From: Metridium senile
Lineage: Eukaryota; Cnidaria; Anthozoa; Actiniaria; Metridiidae
Reading direction: 5' to 3'
DNA length: 64,000 nt
Assembly: GCA_949775045.1 (NCBI GenBank)
Contig: OX459109.1
Location: forward strand, 2,528,608 to 2,592,607
The notes under the pieces were generated by a model that did no database searches, was not told where the DNA came from, and worked only from the letters and a program-made list of their open reading frames with translations. Each line of letters opens with the position of its first letter. Positions within the stretch are counted from its first letter, which is position 1. A program made the position numbers and the translations under genes. Shown here piece by piece: positions 1-14,600 of the stretch.

Positions 1-1731
1 TGGGCAAGGTTGGCCTTTGATTTCGCTCAAAAAACCAATTTGAATAACAAAAGCACTCGCCTTTTACACAATCAAACACGAGGTTGCTGACTTTGTAATC
101 AACTGCTGACTTTTTATATTGCGGGCTCAGTTTTTGGTAAACAGCCGCTGAATTTAATATTGCGGGCTCATAATAAATCCCCACCCCCACGGGCCAGCTT
201 TATCACTAAAAATAACTAATTCCCCACCCTGTAGGGGACGATTGGCAGTCTATTCCCCCACTATCCCCCACCTAATCCCCACGTTGTCCCGGGGTGGGGG
301 GGGGGGGGGGGGGGGGGGGGGGGTCGGGGTTTTCGTTGACTCATGCATTAACGTTAAATGAAGTACATTTTGAAGTCTATTTTTAGCTCTGTATATTAAT
401 GAGCAAAATGGTTTCATACATAAGTCGTTCTGTAAGTCCATTTTATATAGCTCACACAATACTGTATAGTCTGTATATCAGTTATATTCTGCATGTCCGT
501 TTTAGAGTATCAGCAAATAATGTTTTATATTTATTTTTATGTATTCACCACGAGAATCAAAGCAAGAAGTGTTTAGATCGAGACTCACAGAAATTCGCCT
601 ATCATACACAAAGAACTAAACACAAAAAATGTTTATTTTCTAACTCCAGCTTGTAAAAATATTGTCTTCTATGGTCCGTAGATCAACACAAATAAATATT
701 TCTCAGATTAGAGATAATTATCTTAATTATCAAAAGTTTATTAGATAATGCGTGTCTGCCCCGTGTCTGCCGTTGTCGATTTCATGTAAATGCAAATTGA
801 AAATTCTACTACTTTGAAGCTAATTATCTTGAAAAGTTTTAAATAACCCAAACAAATAAAACCAGCACTGGAAAGAACAACATTAGAAGATAACATAGCA
901 GGAATATCAACATTTTTGTGACACTACCACATATGTTTTTTCCCGGCTCTTTAAGGTAATGTTTTGTACTAAATTTAGATATGTGCGAGTAACCTTACTT
1001 TGACGGATCGTAATTTCTTTAAAAATACTTCAATTAACTTAAAACGAATATATATCAACAGTAATATGTCTAATCTACCCAATGAAGTCAAAAAAATATT
1101 AAAGTTTTAGGTTTAAGAATGATCTCGTGACATTCAAAGTTTGGCAAATTGACACTTGTCGCGCGTTGAATTTCTCGTCATTTCACCGAAAACAGTTTTT
1201 ATCGTATTTCTTCCAAAATAAAAAAGATTTCAACTAACGAACCCCCGTTCGGTTTCTTGCATACCTAGACCTACCTGTACACAAAATATAAGCCAAAACT
1301 ATTTTTTGAGTGTGGCCGCGAAAATCGAAATTTTGTTCGATTCTTACTGACATTCACTCTTAATATATAAATGGTGCTAAACATGAAATCAGGCTATCTA
1401 GGTTCTATTAGCATCACTCACTTCATCATTACAACACCTTTCTTCCTATTTTATTTACATACAGGTCAATGCTTTTGCACATGGCTCCCTTTTTACAAAA
1501 AAAAAAAACAAGTGAAAAGTTCAGCCTGACAGGTTCTTAAATTTTAGGTTCTTATACGCGGGGTTTAACTGTATCTGATTATTCCCGAGCATGGGTGTAA
1601 TGTTGTACTTTTCAACCTCTTATGGGTTTCTGCAACAACTCTACGAGTTTTCACAAAAAAGACTGAACGAATCTTCTCATCTCGTCAATCGCTAGACGAA
1701 AGTCTTCCAATTAAAGACCTCACGTCGCTGC
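1..1731. other. Spacer with no supported gene
   Basis: No coding exon, RNA gene or intact element is supported here. The stretch is AT-rich, has a 28-base G run at 296-323, and carries only short open frames without splice support or family resemblance. A short end-like sequence around 1553-1573 resembles the terminal sequence of pogo-type elements seen at 37640-37892. Confidence 0.6.
291..323. repeat. Poly-G tract
   Basis: Four G, one T, then 28 uninterrupted G residues. Such runs are replication-slippage products and can form G-quadruplexes. The proline-rich reading on the minus strand is a translation of this run and not a gene. Confidence 0.9.
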
Positions 1732-1821
1732 CATATATGTAGCCTGATTTTAAGAGCGGGCCTCCATGAAAGCGATAGCGTAGGACCCAGGCCTGCTCTG
1801 GAAATCAGGCTACCATATATG
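1732..1821. repeat. 90-bp palindrome (small MITE-like foldback)
   Basis: The left arm starting CATATATGTAGCCTGATTT is matched by an inverted right arm ending CTACCATATATG. Each arm is about 33 bp with a few mismatches. It looks like a small non-autonomous foldback element; no transposase is present. Confidence 0.7.
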
Positions 1822-1967
1822 CGGAACAGTGAGAAACGGTTATACGCAATACAATCGTACGTCGGAAAAAAAAGAGAGACTGATCTCTCGGCGCGGAACA
1901 ATCGCGAAATGGTTACGTTATTTTTCCCATTAAGTCACATACGACAAAAATCCATTAGAGTGCATTT

Positions 1968-2088
1968 AGTAAAAGCGTGAAACACTAGTAATACTATTTT
2001 GTACTATTTTATGCTAATTCTATTGTTTTCTATTGTTCAACTAGCACTATTTTTCACAATTTAGTAATTAGTGTTTCACGCTTTTACT
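1968..2088. repeat. Inverted-repeat element, about 120 bp
   Basis: AGTAAAAGCGTGAAACACTA at the left end is inverted at the right end, with further partial complementarity inside (ACTAGTAATACTATTTTG and the right arm). It is probably a short MITE. Related sequence with the same style of ends occurs at 55770-55917. Confidence 0.7.
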
Positions 2089-2260
2089 GAATATGTCTAT
2101 ATAGCTATATGTCTCGTCGATATACGTAAAACACACTTTAGATTCCAGCCTTATACGTTAAACGCAACAGTTTCTGCATGACTATATACGTAAGCTTCAC
2201 CATTTTCCAGCGATATACTAGAATGCACGATTTTCAGTAGGTACACTTGCATGTATAGTT

Positions 2261-2407
2261 ACGTAAAATGTACCATTTTATACGTAAAACGCACCATTTT
2301 ATACGTAAAACGTACCATTTTATGCATGAAATGTACCATTTTATACGTAAAACATACCATTTTATACGTAAAGCGCACCATTTTATACGTAAAACGTACC
2401 ATTTTAA
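2261..2407. repeat. 21-bp minisatellite downstream of gene A stop
   Basis: Seven consecutive 21-bp units of the form ACGTAAAACGTACCATTTTAT with few substitutions, and more diverged copies on both sides (about 2120-2470). The array starts about 80 bp beyond the gene A stop codon, so it probably lies in the 3' untranslated region or just beyond it. Confidence 0.85.
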
Positions 2408-2485
2408 GTTAGCTGCACTACTGTTCTTTGATATACGTAAAACGGACACATACACGAGCCATTTTCCATAACGTAATCACGCAGC

Positions 2486-2691
2486 CTACCCGTAAGATGG
2501 TTTGCACACAAAATCCCGACCACTTTTGTAAACGTACCACTTGCCATTCATTTCGTAATACGCATGGCTACAGTCCGGGTCGACAGCAAATATCTCTGGA
2601 CCACGAACCTGTGGGGTGTGATCCAAGTGTGATTCGACAGACACAATTCCTCCATAGGCACAGCGCTCTAGGTTCAGGTAGTAGTGCATCC
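2486..2691 (-). CDS. Gene A exon 11 (last, stop)
   Basis: Acceptor CTTTAAG, entry in phase 1, TAG stop. It encodes residues 558-625, the end of the presumed lumenal domain, with MHYYLNLERCAYGG and PEIFAVDPDC. The same two motifs occur in the last exon of gene B (38400-38677), which supports homology and the reading frame. Confidence 0.88.
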
Positions 2692-5600
2692 CTTAAAGTA
2701 ACATGCATATGATAAGTAAACATTATACTAGTCATTTCTATCAAAAGTTACTCTGCGAACAGAGCCAACTTTCACCCCCGACGAAAAGCGAGAGAAAAAT
2801 GGCTCTGCATGCCGACACCTGATAACTACATCCAAACTTCTGGAAGTAAAAATGATGGGTTATCCATCAAGTAAACTGGTTTAAAACCGGTTTCTACAGT
2901 GAGGAATACATTAGAGATTATATTGTCTTAATTCTAATAATGGGTTACCTGTGGCGTTGTATTTGGCGAAATGGAAACCCATTTTCTTCCTGAGTTTGTC
3001 CCATTTAAACTCTATCCCATGGACTCTTGGGGTCTGACAAAAATTAAACATCATCATCATCATTATCATCATTATTATTACTATCAAAATTATATCATCA
3101 TCATCACCCTCGCTACATTCATCACTATATCATCATCATCGCAATCATCGCTATTACCATCAATACAATTATCATCTTTAGCAGTCCGATCACCATTATC
3201 AACATCAATATTCAACTACAATTTACAATTTAATCAAATCAGTCATTACAATCAAGTCACAATTACAATAACAATAACAATCACAATAATAATCACAATA
3301 ACAATAATAATCACAATAACAATCACAATAACAATCGCAATCACAATCACAATAACAATCACAATAATAATCACAATCACAATACCAATCACAATAACAA
3401 TCGCAATCACAATCACAATAACAATCACAATAATAATCACAATAACAATCACAATAATAATCACAATAACAATCACAATAACAATCACAATAACAATCAC
3501 AATCACAATAATAATCACAATAACAATCACAATAACAATCACAATCACAATAACAATCACAATCGCAATAGCAATCACAATCACAATAACAATCACAATA
3601 ACAATCACAATAACAATCACAATCACAATAATAATCACAATAACAATCACAATAACAATCACAATAACAATAACAATCACAATCGCAATAGCAATCACAA
3701 TAACAATAACAATAACAATAACAATAACAATCACAATAACAATCACAATCACAATCACAATCACAATAATAATCACAATAACAATCGCAATAGCAATCAC
3801 AACCACAATCTCAATACCAATCGCAATCACAATACCAATCGCAATCGCAATCGATATCGCAATCACAATCATAATCACAATCGCAATCACAATGTGAGCC
3901 GAGTTTTGTGTAAAATATTTAACGTAGATGTAGTGAGTGTGTGTCTGAGTCTCCCCCATTAGTAGGGCACACGTGTCGAGCTAGAAGATCTAGATGTTAA
4001 AAAAGTGAATCACAATCATCATAATATTAATCACAAACCTGTTTATCATAACTTTCGTAAGTAAACCACACTTCATGTCCTTCGATGCTGCCCTTTTTAC
4101 ACATCAAAAATCGAAACCACGACCCAGGAGCGAATACTTGGTAAAGTACCACGGCAATGATCGTTAGCACAAGCATAAAAATAGAGCCTTTACATAGCAG
4201 AGCTGGGGACAAAACAAAGCGCATTATAAAAGGTGTTCTCAATTTAATGGTATAATATAATATATCATTTACAGTGCTGCTAATTCAACCGGGGCCACCC
4301 CGAGTTTATTAGCCAATCACGTTTGAGCTTAAGAACAAAAGAACCAGACATAGGCGATCCGTCAAGTCAATTCGCGCCTATAATTTGATTGGCTGATAAG
4401 GAGACAAAGTAGATATCTTTTGTTCTTAAGCTCAAACGTGATTGGCTAATAAACTCGAGGTGGCCCCGGTTGAATTAGCAGCACTGTAATATAATGTAAT
4501 AATTTGAAAGTGCTCTTAGGGGCGGATCCAGAAATTTGTCAGGGGGGTGTCCCAATTGCAAATGAAGGGCTCTTAAGGTGTTAGGGGGTGTCCGGTCCCT
4601 CAATGTAAAATAAGGGTAATTGCAGCGCTAGTGAGGTGTTCGTAGCGTCCTATGCAGACGCTCCTTTGTGTGGAGACTTCTATTTCGTGACGACACAAAG
4701 GAGCGGCTGCATAGGAGGCTAAGGTGTCCGATGCCTGAAGGGACACCCCCTAGATCCGCCTCTGCTCTTGTCAAATATGTTATCTATCACCGCTGTACTA
4801 TTTGATAAAGGGTGCATTTGCACAGGCTAAGCATCGATTTGTTGTCAAAATATTCACAAACAGGCGTTCTTTCGAGTTATGGGGTTTTGGGCTTTCTGTG
4901 TTGAACGCTAAGCTCCATATTTCGCGCGGTCAAAAAATTAACACAGGAAGCCCAAGATCCTAAATTCTCCAAAAAGCAAAAAGAACGCCTGCTTTGCAGG
5001 CTACAAAACCAAAGCAAATCACGAAAAAATCGCTTAACAATGGAAAACACATTATTGACTTTGAATAGACCTCTTTACCTCCGTATGCAAATTGCCCATT
5101 TCAGACCACGTGTCATTCCCTTGAGAATTGTTCTTTTTATGAAGAACGTGTTATATCATTTACATGTGAAAGAAACAATTCCCAAGGGTAGCATCACGTG
5201 ATCTGAAATGGGACAACAAACAAGGAAGGTAAAGATGTCTATTGAGGCTATCCCTGTGCAAATACGCCTTTTGTCAAATAGTACAGCGGTGCTAGATAAC
5301 ATATGGCACTAGTCTATTACTACCTTTAAAAAACTTCTGTTTTTCTCTTTTGATACTTTCAGTGATTCTCGCCCTCGTGTCTCGACGTACATCCTCGAGC
5401 GCCGAGTACACCTGTCCGGACTGGATCCCAAGCACAATGGACACGAAACACTTCACGCCTTTAACTGTATCAAGTTTGGATGAGTGAGCCGCTTCGAGAG
5501 ACTGCCCAAGGAGAATGGGACTAACTTTACCAGACGAGCGTAAGGGGATTTGCGTCTCCGGGATCCCGATACCCGCCTTATCTGCGGAGGCGTAGATACG

Positions 5601-8600
5601 TTCACCGTTCTGCACGGGACCTGCGACTTTGATTCGTACGATGCCAATTACGCAGACGGTGTCTGTTAGATCTGTTCGGGAAAGGAAACGTAAAAGAATC
5701 GTGTTATTCAGTTCAAGATACCAGATATTTTACGCCCCCCTCCCCTCCCCCGGATAAAAATATTTTTCCATTCCGATATCTTCCTTACGGATAAGAGGAC
5801 CATACCCGATACTTTTACCCCCTCCCCCTTAGGGATACTAGGACCATACCCAATACTTTTACCCCCTCCCCCATAGGGTTACGAGGATCATACCCGATAT
5901 TTTTACCCCCTCCCACCTTAGGAATATGTGGACCATACCCAACACTTTTACCCTCTCCCCCCTTAGGAATATGTGGACCATACCCAATACTTTTACCCCC
6001 TCCTCCTTAGGAAAATGTGGACCATACCCAATTCTTTTACCCCCTCTCCCATAGGGTTACGAGGATCATACCCGATATTTTTACCCCCTCCCACCTTAGG
6101 AATATGTGGACCATACCCAACACTTTTACCCTCTCCCCCCCTAAGGAAAATGTGGACCATACCCAATACGTTTACCCCCTCTCTCATATTTTTACCCCCT
6201 CCCACCTTAGGACCATACACGATACTTTTATCCCCTCCCCTCCCCCCTGATAATAAACTTTTCGTGTACCGGTATATTCTTTTGGGATACGACGACCATA
6301 CTCGATAATATTACCCCACCCCTCCCCCCTAGGGATACGAGGACTATACCCGATATTTTTATCCCCTCCCCTCCCCCAGGATAATAATTTTTCCATACCG
6401 ATATCTTCTTTAGGGACGTTTCCATGTAAATACGCCGATCTACTAATGACACCAGCCATCCTGGCTTCCTGGGCATTATCCATGGACATCAATGCTATCT
6501 CTGTCTCCCCTGTCGTCTTGTTCTCAAAAAACCCTACCACATCTCCTTCCTCGAGTTGATCTTTTCTGTAGTAGGGCCCCTGTAGTTTAAGGTGGTAAGC
6601 GATGTCGTGGTTTGGAGTCGATATAAATTGCTGCACTCTTAAATGTCGGATTTCAGCACGTTGGGCTTCCAAGTAGTCGGTTATGACATCTGAAAGCAAG
6701 GTTTACAATATAAAGCCAGGTTCACACTAGCGATATAACTGAGCAAAAGCATACGCAACATACTCAGACTCAGTAAAGCTTTGCTCATTAGCCGCACTTG
6801 TCTTTTTTCACACCTTTCCAGAAGAATGCTTCATTCAGGCTACGTTTACAAGGTACCGGACGAATTTTTGACTGGTCAAAAAAAAAAAAAACATCCGCTT
6901 ACGGGCTCCGTTCACACGGGACCGCGCTAAACGTGCAATAATTTGGACGCCTAACCGGTCAAATATTCGACCTGCAAAATCGAGGACGATTTTTTAGCCG
7001 GCCCGGTCAACAAGTTGACCGGTATCGTGTAAACAGTTTGACCGGTCAAACATTTGTCCGGTACCGCGTAAACGTAGCCTGAGTCTGCGTATGTTGCTTA
7101 TGCTTCTTATGTTTACGCTCATGCCGCTAGTGTGGAGGACGCATCAAGTCGTTTCAACGGACAAATCATTCGTCAACTTGTTTGTCTATTGTGAATTCAA
7201 CAAGATCAGACAACCTTTTCGTCCCAAATTGCGCATGCGTCCCGTTTACACACCAGACGACTTGACTGTGATAAGACGGTTTGTCCGTCTCAGTTAGAGT
7301 GATAGACAGACAGAATGTCCGTACGTTTCAGTTGGAGTGATAGATATATATATAATGTCCGTCTCAGTTCTATTCTTGACAATAATATTAATAACAAAAG
7401 CCAATACAACGACGCAGCCTATATACCAGTTTACTCGCTAGTTTACTTACTTTCACTTGGTGGGACAGATGAAGGGTTGGTGAAATTGCTTCCAGGATTA
7501 TCTGTAAAGAGACAGATAATGTCATTTTCGGTTATGATGGCATTTACCTAAACGAGCAGGGAACTGGGTACTAGTTTTCTAAATTAATCTAATTACAAAA
7601 TTAAACATGTCATAGGAAAGAGCACATGGAGATATACAAGATTTCAAAGTTTGGGCACATTAGGTTAAATAGTGACAAAATGAGAGCATTTTAAATGTCC
7701 AAAGAATTACAAAGAAATGTATGGTTTGGATGGCCAGTGTCCATCCAATCCATACATTTCTTTGTAAATTTTCAAGGTTTTCAAAGACTGCCTCTAACCC
7801 AGTATTCAACCAAATTTAACCAAACTTTGGAATTAACCTTGTATATCTTGATGTGCTCTTTCCAATGATATGATTAATTTTGTAATTAGATTAATTTAGA
7901 AAACTAGTACCCAGTCTTCTGCTTGTTTAGGTAAAGGCCAATGACCATGATGATGGTGGTGATGAAGATTATAGCGATGAGAGGTTTACATCAATGAAAA
8001 ATCATAATAATTATATTGGTGGCGATGATGATAGAGAAGTATCAATAACTGGTTATCAATTATAATTCGCCGAGGGCAAGGTAATAACCGAATAATAACC
8101 GAGACAATGTCGTTGTCATTATTCACCATTATTCACTGAGGTGGATAATTGTTTCAGTATAAATACAAAAGTGATTACTTCAGAAAGTAAAAATAACCAG
8201 CCTTTTTTTTGAAAAAAAAAAAAAAACAAAAAAAAAAAAAAAACAGTTAATTTCTTATTTCTAAAAGCGCGCGAAACGCTGTATTATGAGGCGTATTATG
8301 AGGTGATTATCGAGTGCGAGCGCGCAATTTTCTATAATCACATATTTAAACTATGATTTGTTACTCACATGATCCAGGGGAATTAGCAAACGCCGAAAAC
8401 TGGGATTGAGCTGAACCATAGCTACTACCACCTGAAAAGCAAATCAGTTTAAATTAAAATATTTCAAACCACAAAAAGACATTGTATTGATTAAATAAAC
8501 CTAGCCTCTTCCGCAGGCAACTCTTTTGGGCTTCCTTTGGATAACAACGAACGAGAAAGACTGGAGAAGAAGGAAAAATAAGAGGGGAGGGGGAGAGGAA

Positions 8601-11600
8601 CAGGAAAAAAAATGGTGCCCATTCTTCCCCGGCTCTAATCCAAAGGAACCCCAATAAACCAAATGAATCCCAAAGAGGTTGAATGCGGAGGAGGCTAATA
8701 AAAAACATACGCGCATCTTTTCTCATGGCGGGCTTCCTGTGGATTAGTGTGCTGGTTGATGATGGGATCCCTGTGGAGCAACACGATGTATCAAAACTCT
8801 TGCGTTATTTTGAGTTTTGTAATTCGTATGCATGAAGAACGCTATAGATATTAAAGAAAAAAATGCATCTGGGGTTGGGAAGGGGTGACATGCATGTACA
8901 TGAAGCCAAATGCAAATGTACATTTCTTCACTTCCTTTATTTATATCCTTTTCTTCTTTGTTTGTTTATTTAATTCCCTTAATTCCTATATCAATTACAG
9001 CCATATAGCTTTATTAATAATAGTATTTACTTTCATCAAAGCTCAATGAGGGAAGGATGGAAGGAAGGTAGAAAGGTAGATAGGAAGGAAGGAAGGAAGG
9101 AAGGAAGGAAGGAAGGAAGGAAGATAGGAAGGAAGGAAGATAGGAAGGAAGGAAGATAGGAAGGAAGGAAGGAAGATAGGAAGGAAGGAAGGAAGATAGG
9201 AAGGAAGGAAGGAAGGAAGGAAGATAGGAAGGAAGGAAGATAGGAAGGAAGGAAGGAAGATAGGAAGGAAGGAAGGAAGATAGGAAGGAAGGGTGGGAAA
9301 GAGGGAGGGAAAAAAAGGAAGAAAAGAAAAAAGGAAAGAATGAAGGAAGGATGTAAGGATTGAAGGAGGGAGGGAGGGAGGGAAGGAAGGAAAGATGGAA
9401 GGAGGGAAGGAGGGAAGGAAATGTGAAGGAAGAAGGAGAGGGAGGGAGGGAGGGAGGGTGAGGAATACACTTACTTTGACTGGCTCTTTTTCTCTTGTTT
9501 CCAGGCAAAAGTGGGTCATTTTCTGTGTCTTCATCATAAACTAAAATAAACAAAAATACAAAGCAATTAGAAAATGTTTTCTAATTAATTATATTTTTAG
9601 GATTAGGAGATAAAATGGTAATGATGGTGATGATAATGCTAGTGGTGGCAATAATGATATGATGATGATGATGATGATGATCAGGAATCAACGCTTCCCT
9701 TCGCTTTTGGGTGGGGCATTCCCACTAAAAGCGAAGGGAGAGGGCCCTGGGAACGAGGTTGGATCAGGAATGTTATGATATGGTGATAATTAACAATGAT
9801 AATGCTAGTGGTGAAGATATAAACAATGGTGATGATAGGATGATACTATAAATGATGTTGATGATGGTTTAATATGATGGTAGTGACTATGAAGAAAATG
9901 ATGATAATAATAATCATGATGACGATGATATTACAGTGAGGCTACTGAAACTGGGGCCAGCAAAACATAATTATCCAATCACGATCGAGAATATGAACAA
10001 TAGAATCTCTACAAATGTTTGACTTTGTTGCTTAAGGAGATTCCGTAGTTTTGCATTGCGCACGCTCTACTGCGCACAATTTTGACCAGCGAGAGCGCGC
10101 ACTACAGCTCGCGCACCTTGCGCGCGCTATGTCGGTATTACTAAAAGATCACAATTCGTACATTCAAAGTGCCATAGCGCCAAAACGAATACGGTGACCT
10201 ATCTTTTTTATTTTATTGAATTAAAGATATCCACGTTTTCAAATACATATCTGAGTTTGAATAAAAATCTATGTCCAGATTTCGAGATATTTCAAGAATT
10301 GTGGTAATATTGTGCTACCCAGGTGTTCGCGAAGGATACGCTCGAGTAACTTCGAGTATTGCTTTATCGCTATTATCTTTTAACAGGTTCACTTTTCTAT
10401 CCAAGTTTTGTGTGTGGATGAAGATTTGGGGTGCTAAGATGAAATAAAACCCGATATTTCAATCCTAATATCAAAAAAGAGTACCATTTAATCGCCTTTT
10501 ATTCTCATTTTATACATCGAAATATTACTCCCGCGCGCCGTCGAAATGAGTAACTTTGACGTGATCTAGTGCAAAAACCAACACGGTGACCCCCCTTTTT
10601 TATTTTATTTTTGAAATGCCCATGTCTTAAAGTATAACTGTACAAAGTTTCAATAAAAAGTTATGTCAAAATCTATTACTACGGAATCTCCTTAACTCGG
10701 TTAAAATGCTAATAATTTTCATTATTTGTGAACGGAATAGATGAAGATTGAATAAGAATCATCTTAGCCTGTGAGAACACTCTACAAGTTTTTTTTTTTA
10801 TCTCAAAAACTATTTATTTTGACATTTGTTTGGGTGGCCCCGGTTTCAGTAGTCGCACTGTAATTATGATGATGATAATAATTATAGTGATGATGATGAT
10901 AATGATAATAATGATGATGATGATATTTATATGATAATTATGATGATGAAAATAATAATAATGATGATGATAATAATGATGATGATAATTATGTTGATGA
11001 TAACATTAATTATGATGATGATGAAGATGAAATATCACATACTGGTTTCTAGCACTGGTGGCGGTTCTGGTTGCTTTGTTGCCCTTGGCTTGGTTCTGAT
11101 TCGAAATGGCTTGGACTGGTTTTGCTTTTGAGTTTCATCAATAAATTCTGTTATTACCACCAACTCCCATATATTGCGCTCCTCAACATCTACACGATCT
11201 AGCCAATAGATAAATGATCCGTTGTCTGTTTTATAGACTGCATCAAGATCAACAGCAACAAGAATTTTGTCAGCAGTACTTTGTACTATTTTCACTGGAA
11301 GTTCAATAGGACCTATTTGGAACAAGAATTGGAAAGAGTGTGAGTTTGATAGCTGCATAGAAAAATGAGTGAATAGGTGAGTGGATGGATGGATGGATGA
11401 ATGGATGAATGGATGAATAAGCAAGTGAGTGCATGAATGGATAAATGACATAAAAACAAGTGGAAAAAATATCATTAGCTTTGAAATAAAGAATCTGGTA
11501 TTTTACAACGCAATGCGCAAAAGTATGACCACTTTTAATATATTCACATACTTCTATGCAGGGAAGTTATATATGCTGAGAAACAAGTTTTTACACACCT

Positions 11601-14600
11601 TATTCGGTAAAATCAGACAACTTCACATCAAATGTGTTTGTTTAAAGTACAAACTTCCGTACATATAGAAGTATGGGAATACATTAATTGTGGTCATTAC
11701 TTTTGCGTGTCGAGCTGTAAAGTGTGTATGTGATTGTGCATGTTTATTCATAAAAATTATTATCAAATATTAGATATATAATAATTAATCAATCAATATT
11801 TTTATTTGTTAGAATAAATAGAATAATTAGAAAAGTTATTAAAATATGTACGTGTATCGATCATTAATCCAGTTGTAAGTCATTGTGAATGTTAATATTT
11901 AGTTATTCTATTATAAAATAAATGTAAATAACATTAACTATAGTCAATTTCACCAACCCCTATAGTGGCACTCTAGATCTTTAATTGTAAATGTTTTATG
12001 TTTTTTTTCTATGTTGTTATAGTTATTAATGAATGAATAGATGGATAAATGATCGAATGGATGGATGAATGATAAGTGAGCAAATGAATGAAAGGAAAAA
12101 TGATTTACTGCGGTTTTCAACTTTCTGCAAACTCAGACATTTCAACAGCTATATATATATATATATAGTTGTAAAATATGTATTTCGCTGCTGTCAATCG
12201 AGGATTTTTAAATCCTTTAAAAAAGGTATCGACTAATCAGTTTTGATTGATGGCAGATAAAAACATATTTTACAACAAACCGTGGGAATGTCTGAGTTCG
12301 CAGAAAGTCAAAAACCACAGTATAATGGATGTATGAATTAATTAATGAAAATGGATTGAAATGGAACAAAATGAGAATGAACATTATAACAGATTGTATG
12401 GAAAAGAAGAAAAATTGTAAGGAATGGAACAAAATGAGAATGAACATTATAACAGAATGGAATAGAAAAGAAGAAAAAATGGTAGGAATTAAATGAAACA
12501 AAATAGGAATGAACACCAAAACAGAATGAAAGAAAATGGATGGAAATGGAACAAAATGAGAATGAACATAATTTATAACATAATGCAATGAAAAAGAAGA
12601 AAAATGTTAGGAAATGGAACAAAATGAGAATGAACATAATTTATAACATAATGCAATGAAAAAGAAGAAAATGTTAGGAAATGGAACAAAATGAGAATGA
12701 ACATAATTTATAACATTAAATAATGCAATGAAAAAGAAGAAAAATGTTAGGAAATGGAACAAAATGAGAATGAACATAATTTATAACATTAAATAATGCA
12801 ATGAAAAAGAAGAAAAATGTTAGGAAATGGAACAAAATGAGAATGAACATTAAAATAATACAGTAGCTATACCTATAGTATCATTTGTCTTCAGCACAGC
12901 ACTCTCACACCTTCTTACAAGCACCTTTACTTTGGATATTTGAGCAGCCGATCTGATTTCAATATTCACAAGTCCATTGGATATTCTCTGCTCTGAGCCG
13001 TTTCCTTTCTTCTTCTGTGCTTTGTCGTATATGTCTTTAAGATCATGCAGAACAATTTGGAACTCTTGATCGGCTTCATGTAAGGGCTGAGCTCCAAATA
13101 TGTTATTATCAAAGCCTTGAATACTGTAATTGTCTAAAGCAGAACACAAAAGTAAAAATAAAATAAATGTGTAAAAATGTTGTCAATTGTATTAGGTAAT
13201 TTCTACTAGATGGAAAGGGATACATTATATGTTTACAAAATGCCCTTCAGATATGAATCCCAAATGCCAATTGCAATTAAGGAGGCAATTTCTTAATTTA
13301 ATTGTGGTCAAGAATTAAACTGAACTTTAACTAATTGAAATCAGGACAAATACAGCGCTCCTCATGCAGCTTGGCCTGTGCACAGCCGTCCATATCTCAA
13401 CAATAACCTCCATGTTCTTGATGAGAATAATGATTGTAAGCACCTCAATTATTCGTGTTTAGATGTATGTCCATAATATCTCAACAATAACCTCCATGTT
13501 CTTGATGAGAATAATGATTGTTAGCACTAGCTTGATTACTCATGTTTAGATGTATGTCCATAATATCTCAACAATAACCTCCATGTTCTTGACGACAATG
13601 ATTGTAAGCACCTCGATTATTTGTGTTTAGATGCATGTATGCCTATAATATCTCAACAATAACCTCCATGTTCTTGACAAGAATAATGATTGTAAGCACC
13701 TTGATTATTCGTGTTTAGATGTATGCCCATAATATCTCAACAATAACCTCCATGTTCTTGACGACAATGATTGTAAGCACCTCGATTATTTGTGTTTAGA
13801 TGACAGTATGCCTATAATATCTCAACAATTAACAACCTCCATGTTCTTGACAAGAATAATAATGATTGTAAGCACCTTGATTAATAGTGTTTAGATGTAT
13901 GCCCATAATATCTCAACAATAACCTTCATGTTCTTGACAAGAATAATGATTGTAAGAACCTTGATTATTTGTGTTTAGATTTATGCTCATAATATCTGAA
14001 CAATAATTACCTCCATGTTCTTGACGACAATGATTGTAAGCACCTCGATTATTTGTGTTTATATGTATGCCCATAATAGATCAACAATAACCTCCATGTT
14101 CTTGACAAGAATAATGATTGTAAGAACCTTGATTATTTGTGTTTAGATGTATGCCCATATCTCAACAACAACCTCCATGTTCTTGACAAGAATAATGATT
14201 GTAAGAACCTTGATTATTTGTGTTTAGATGTATGCCCATATCTCAACAACAACCTCCATGTTTTTGACAAGAATAATGATTGTAAGAACCTTGATTATTT
14301 GTGTTTAGATGTATGCCCATAATATCTCAACAATAACCTCCATGTTCTTGACGACAATGATTGTAAGCACCTCGATTATTTGTGTTTAGATGACAGTATG
14401 CCTATAATATCTCAACAATTAACAACCTCCATGTTCTTGACAAGAATAATAATGATTGTAAGCACCTTGATTAATAGTGTTTAGATGTATGCCCATAATA
14501 TCTCAACAATAACCTTCATGTTCTTGACAAGAATAATGATTGTAAGAACCTTGATTATTTGTGTTTAGATTTATGCTCATAATATCTGAACAATAATTAC

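Noticed and set aside
2971..3959. Long Ile-Thr (plus) and Ile-Val (minus) open frames
   Set aside because: Translations of the hexamer repeat at 3256-3893; both strands and other frames are open equally.
6184..6699. 171-aa minus frame running past the gene A exon 7 donor
   Set aside because: The part beyond 6399 is the G-rich minisatellite; the donor GTATGG and the phase of the next exon fit a splice there.
9014..9553. Leu-Pro-Ser-rich 179-aa minus frame
   Set aside because: It combines the real gene A exon 4 in another frame with the (GGAA)n repeat.
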